NCBI GenBank assembly: GCA_023433585.1
Contig: JAEZCL010000192.1
Location: 1-5,692, forward strand
DNA: 5,692 nucleotides
Origin: Pseudomonadota bacterium
GTDB lineage: Bacteria; Pseudomonadota; Alphaproteobacteria; Caulobacterales; Caulobacteraceae
Reading direction: 5' to 3'
Positions within the stretch are counted from its first letter, which is position 1. Each line of letters opens with the position of its first letter. The notes under the pieces were generated by a model that was given only the letters and a program-made list of their open reading frames with translations, had not been told where the DNA came from and searched no databases. The translations under genes were made by a program, and so were the position numbers. Positions 5,463 through 5,692 of the stretch are shown here, in pieces.

Positions 5463-5472
5463 GCGGATAATC

Positions 5473-5478
5473 CCTCCT
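5473..5478 (-). promoter_or_regulatory. Ribosome binding site of the isoaspartyl peptidase gene
   Basis: The minus strand reads AGGAGG, a perfect Shine-Dalgarno core, 10 nt before the ATG at 5462. It lies within the 25-nt gap after the upstream gene's stop, so independent translation of the peptidase is ensured even if the two genes share a transcript. Confidence 0.75.
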
Positions 5479-5487
5479 AGAAACCGT

Positions 5488-5673
5488 TCAGTGTCCGCGT
5501 CCCGTCCGTCCCTTCCAGATGCGGCCCACGGCGTAAGGCAGGAACCCGAACACCAGCCCGACGGCCACCAGCTCCCAGTAGTCCGCGCGCGGCATCAGGG
5601 CGTAGGCCGCCAGCACGGCCAGGCCCGCCTGGGGGGGGCCGAGCCAGGGCAGCCAGCGGGGCGGAGCCTTCAT
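5488..5673 (-). CDS. Small two-helix membrane protein of unknown function
   Basis: From the ATG at 5673 this is 61 aa. Two hydrophobic segments are visible, about 13-28 (PPQAGLAVLAAYALMP) and 33-50 (WELVAVGLVFGFLPYAVG), separated by a short RADY turn. The ends are positive (KAPPR; RIWKGRTGRGH), which suggests both termini are cytoplasmic. No family is recognised. The same frame stays open for the six codons to the window edge, so a start further upstream cannot be excluded; the region before the ATG is GGGGGCGGCGG, a poor ribosome site. A TGA at 5688-5690 in another frame could be the end of a preceding gene. It lies directly upstream of the isoaspartyl peptidase gene and is probably in its operon; no functional link is apparent. 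Confidence 0.68.
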   Translation of the reverse strand: MKAPPRWLPWLGPPQAGLAVLAAYALMPRADYWELVAVGLVFGFLPYAVGRIWKGRTGRGH

Positions 5674-5692
5674 CCGCCGCCCCCGGGTCAGG

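Noticed and set aside
4251..5480. Long plus-strand open frame of 409 codons opposite the asparaginase gene
   Set aside because: It is the antisense shadow of a gene with all catalytic motifs in place. Its product is Gly/Ala/Arg/His-rich with no recognisable domain, as expected from antisense reading in GC-rich DNA.

Overview
The window is GC-rich, densely coding alphaproteobacterial DNA. Every supported gene lies on the minus strand, so it reads from right to left. GC-rich codon use, short intergenic gaps, GTGA start/stop overlaps and the style of the encoded proteins suggest Caulobacterales, perhaps Brevundimonas or a relative. The genus is an inference from protein style and was not tested by a search.

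In transcription order (high to low coordinates): a 61-aa membrane protein (5488-5673); a secreted isoaspartyl peptidase/L-asparaginase of the Ntn-hydrolase type (4305-5462); a repeat-filled gap (4152-4304) with a heptanucleotide array, a long inverted repeat and 9-bp flanking direct repeats; an integral-membrane isoprenylcysteine carboxyl methyltransferase-like protein (3675-4151) overlapping a small acidic protein of unknown function (3415-3684); a 102-bp gap with palindromes; a membrane-anchored protein of unknown function with a His-rich tail (2623-3312); a fumarylacetoacetate hydrolase (1572-2582); a secreted protein with a TonB C-terminal domain coupled to it by a GTGA overlap (805-1575); an intrinsic terminator (771-792); and a partial gene for a membrane-anchored thioredoxin-fold protein that appears to lack the CXXC pair (1-718, cut by the left edge).

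The spacing suggests three or four transcription units: (i) 61-aa protein plus asparaginase, (ii) methyltransferase plus 89-aa protein, (iii) 229-aa protein, fumarylacetoacetate hydrolase and TonB-domain protein, ended by the terminator, and (iv) the thioredoxin-like gene with its own leader. The asparaginase and the hydrolase are ordinary amino-acid catabolism and protein-repair functions. The window holds no phage, CRISPR, toxin-antitoxin or defence genes and no RNA genes that I can recognise.

The most unusual non-coding structure is the 4179-4303 repeat block. The most unusual protein is the thioredoxin-like one at 1-718. I see no convincing new multi-gene system.
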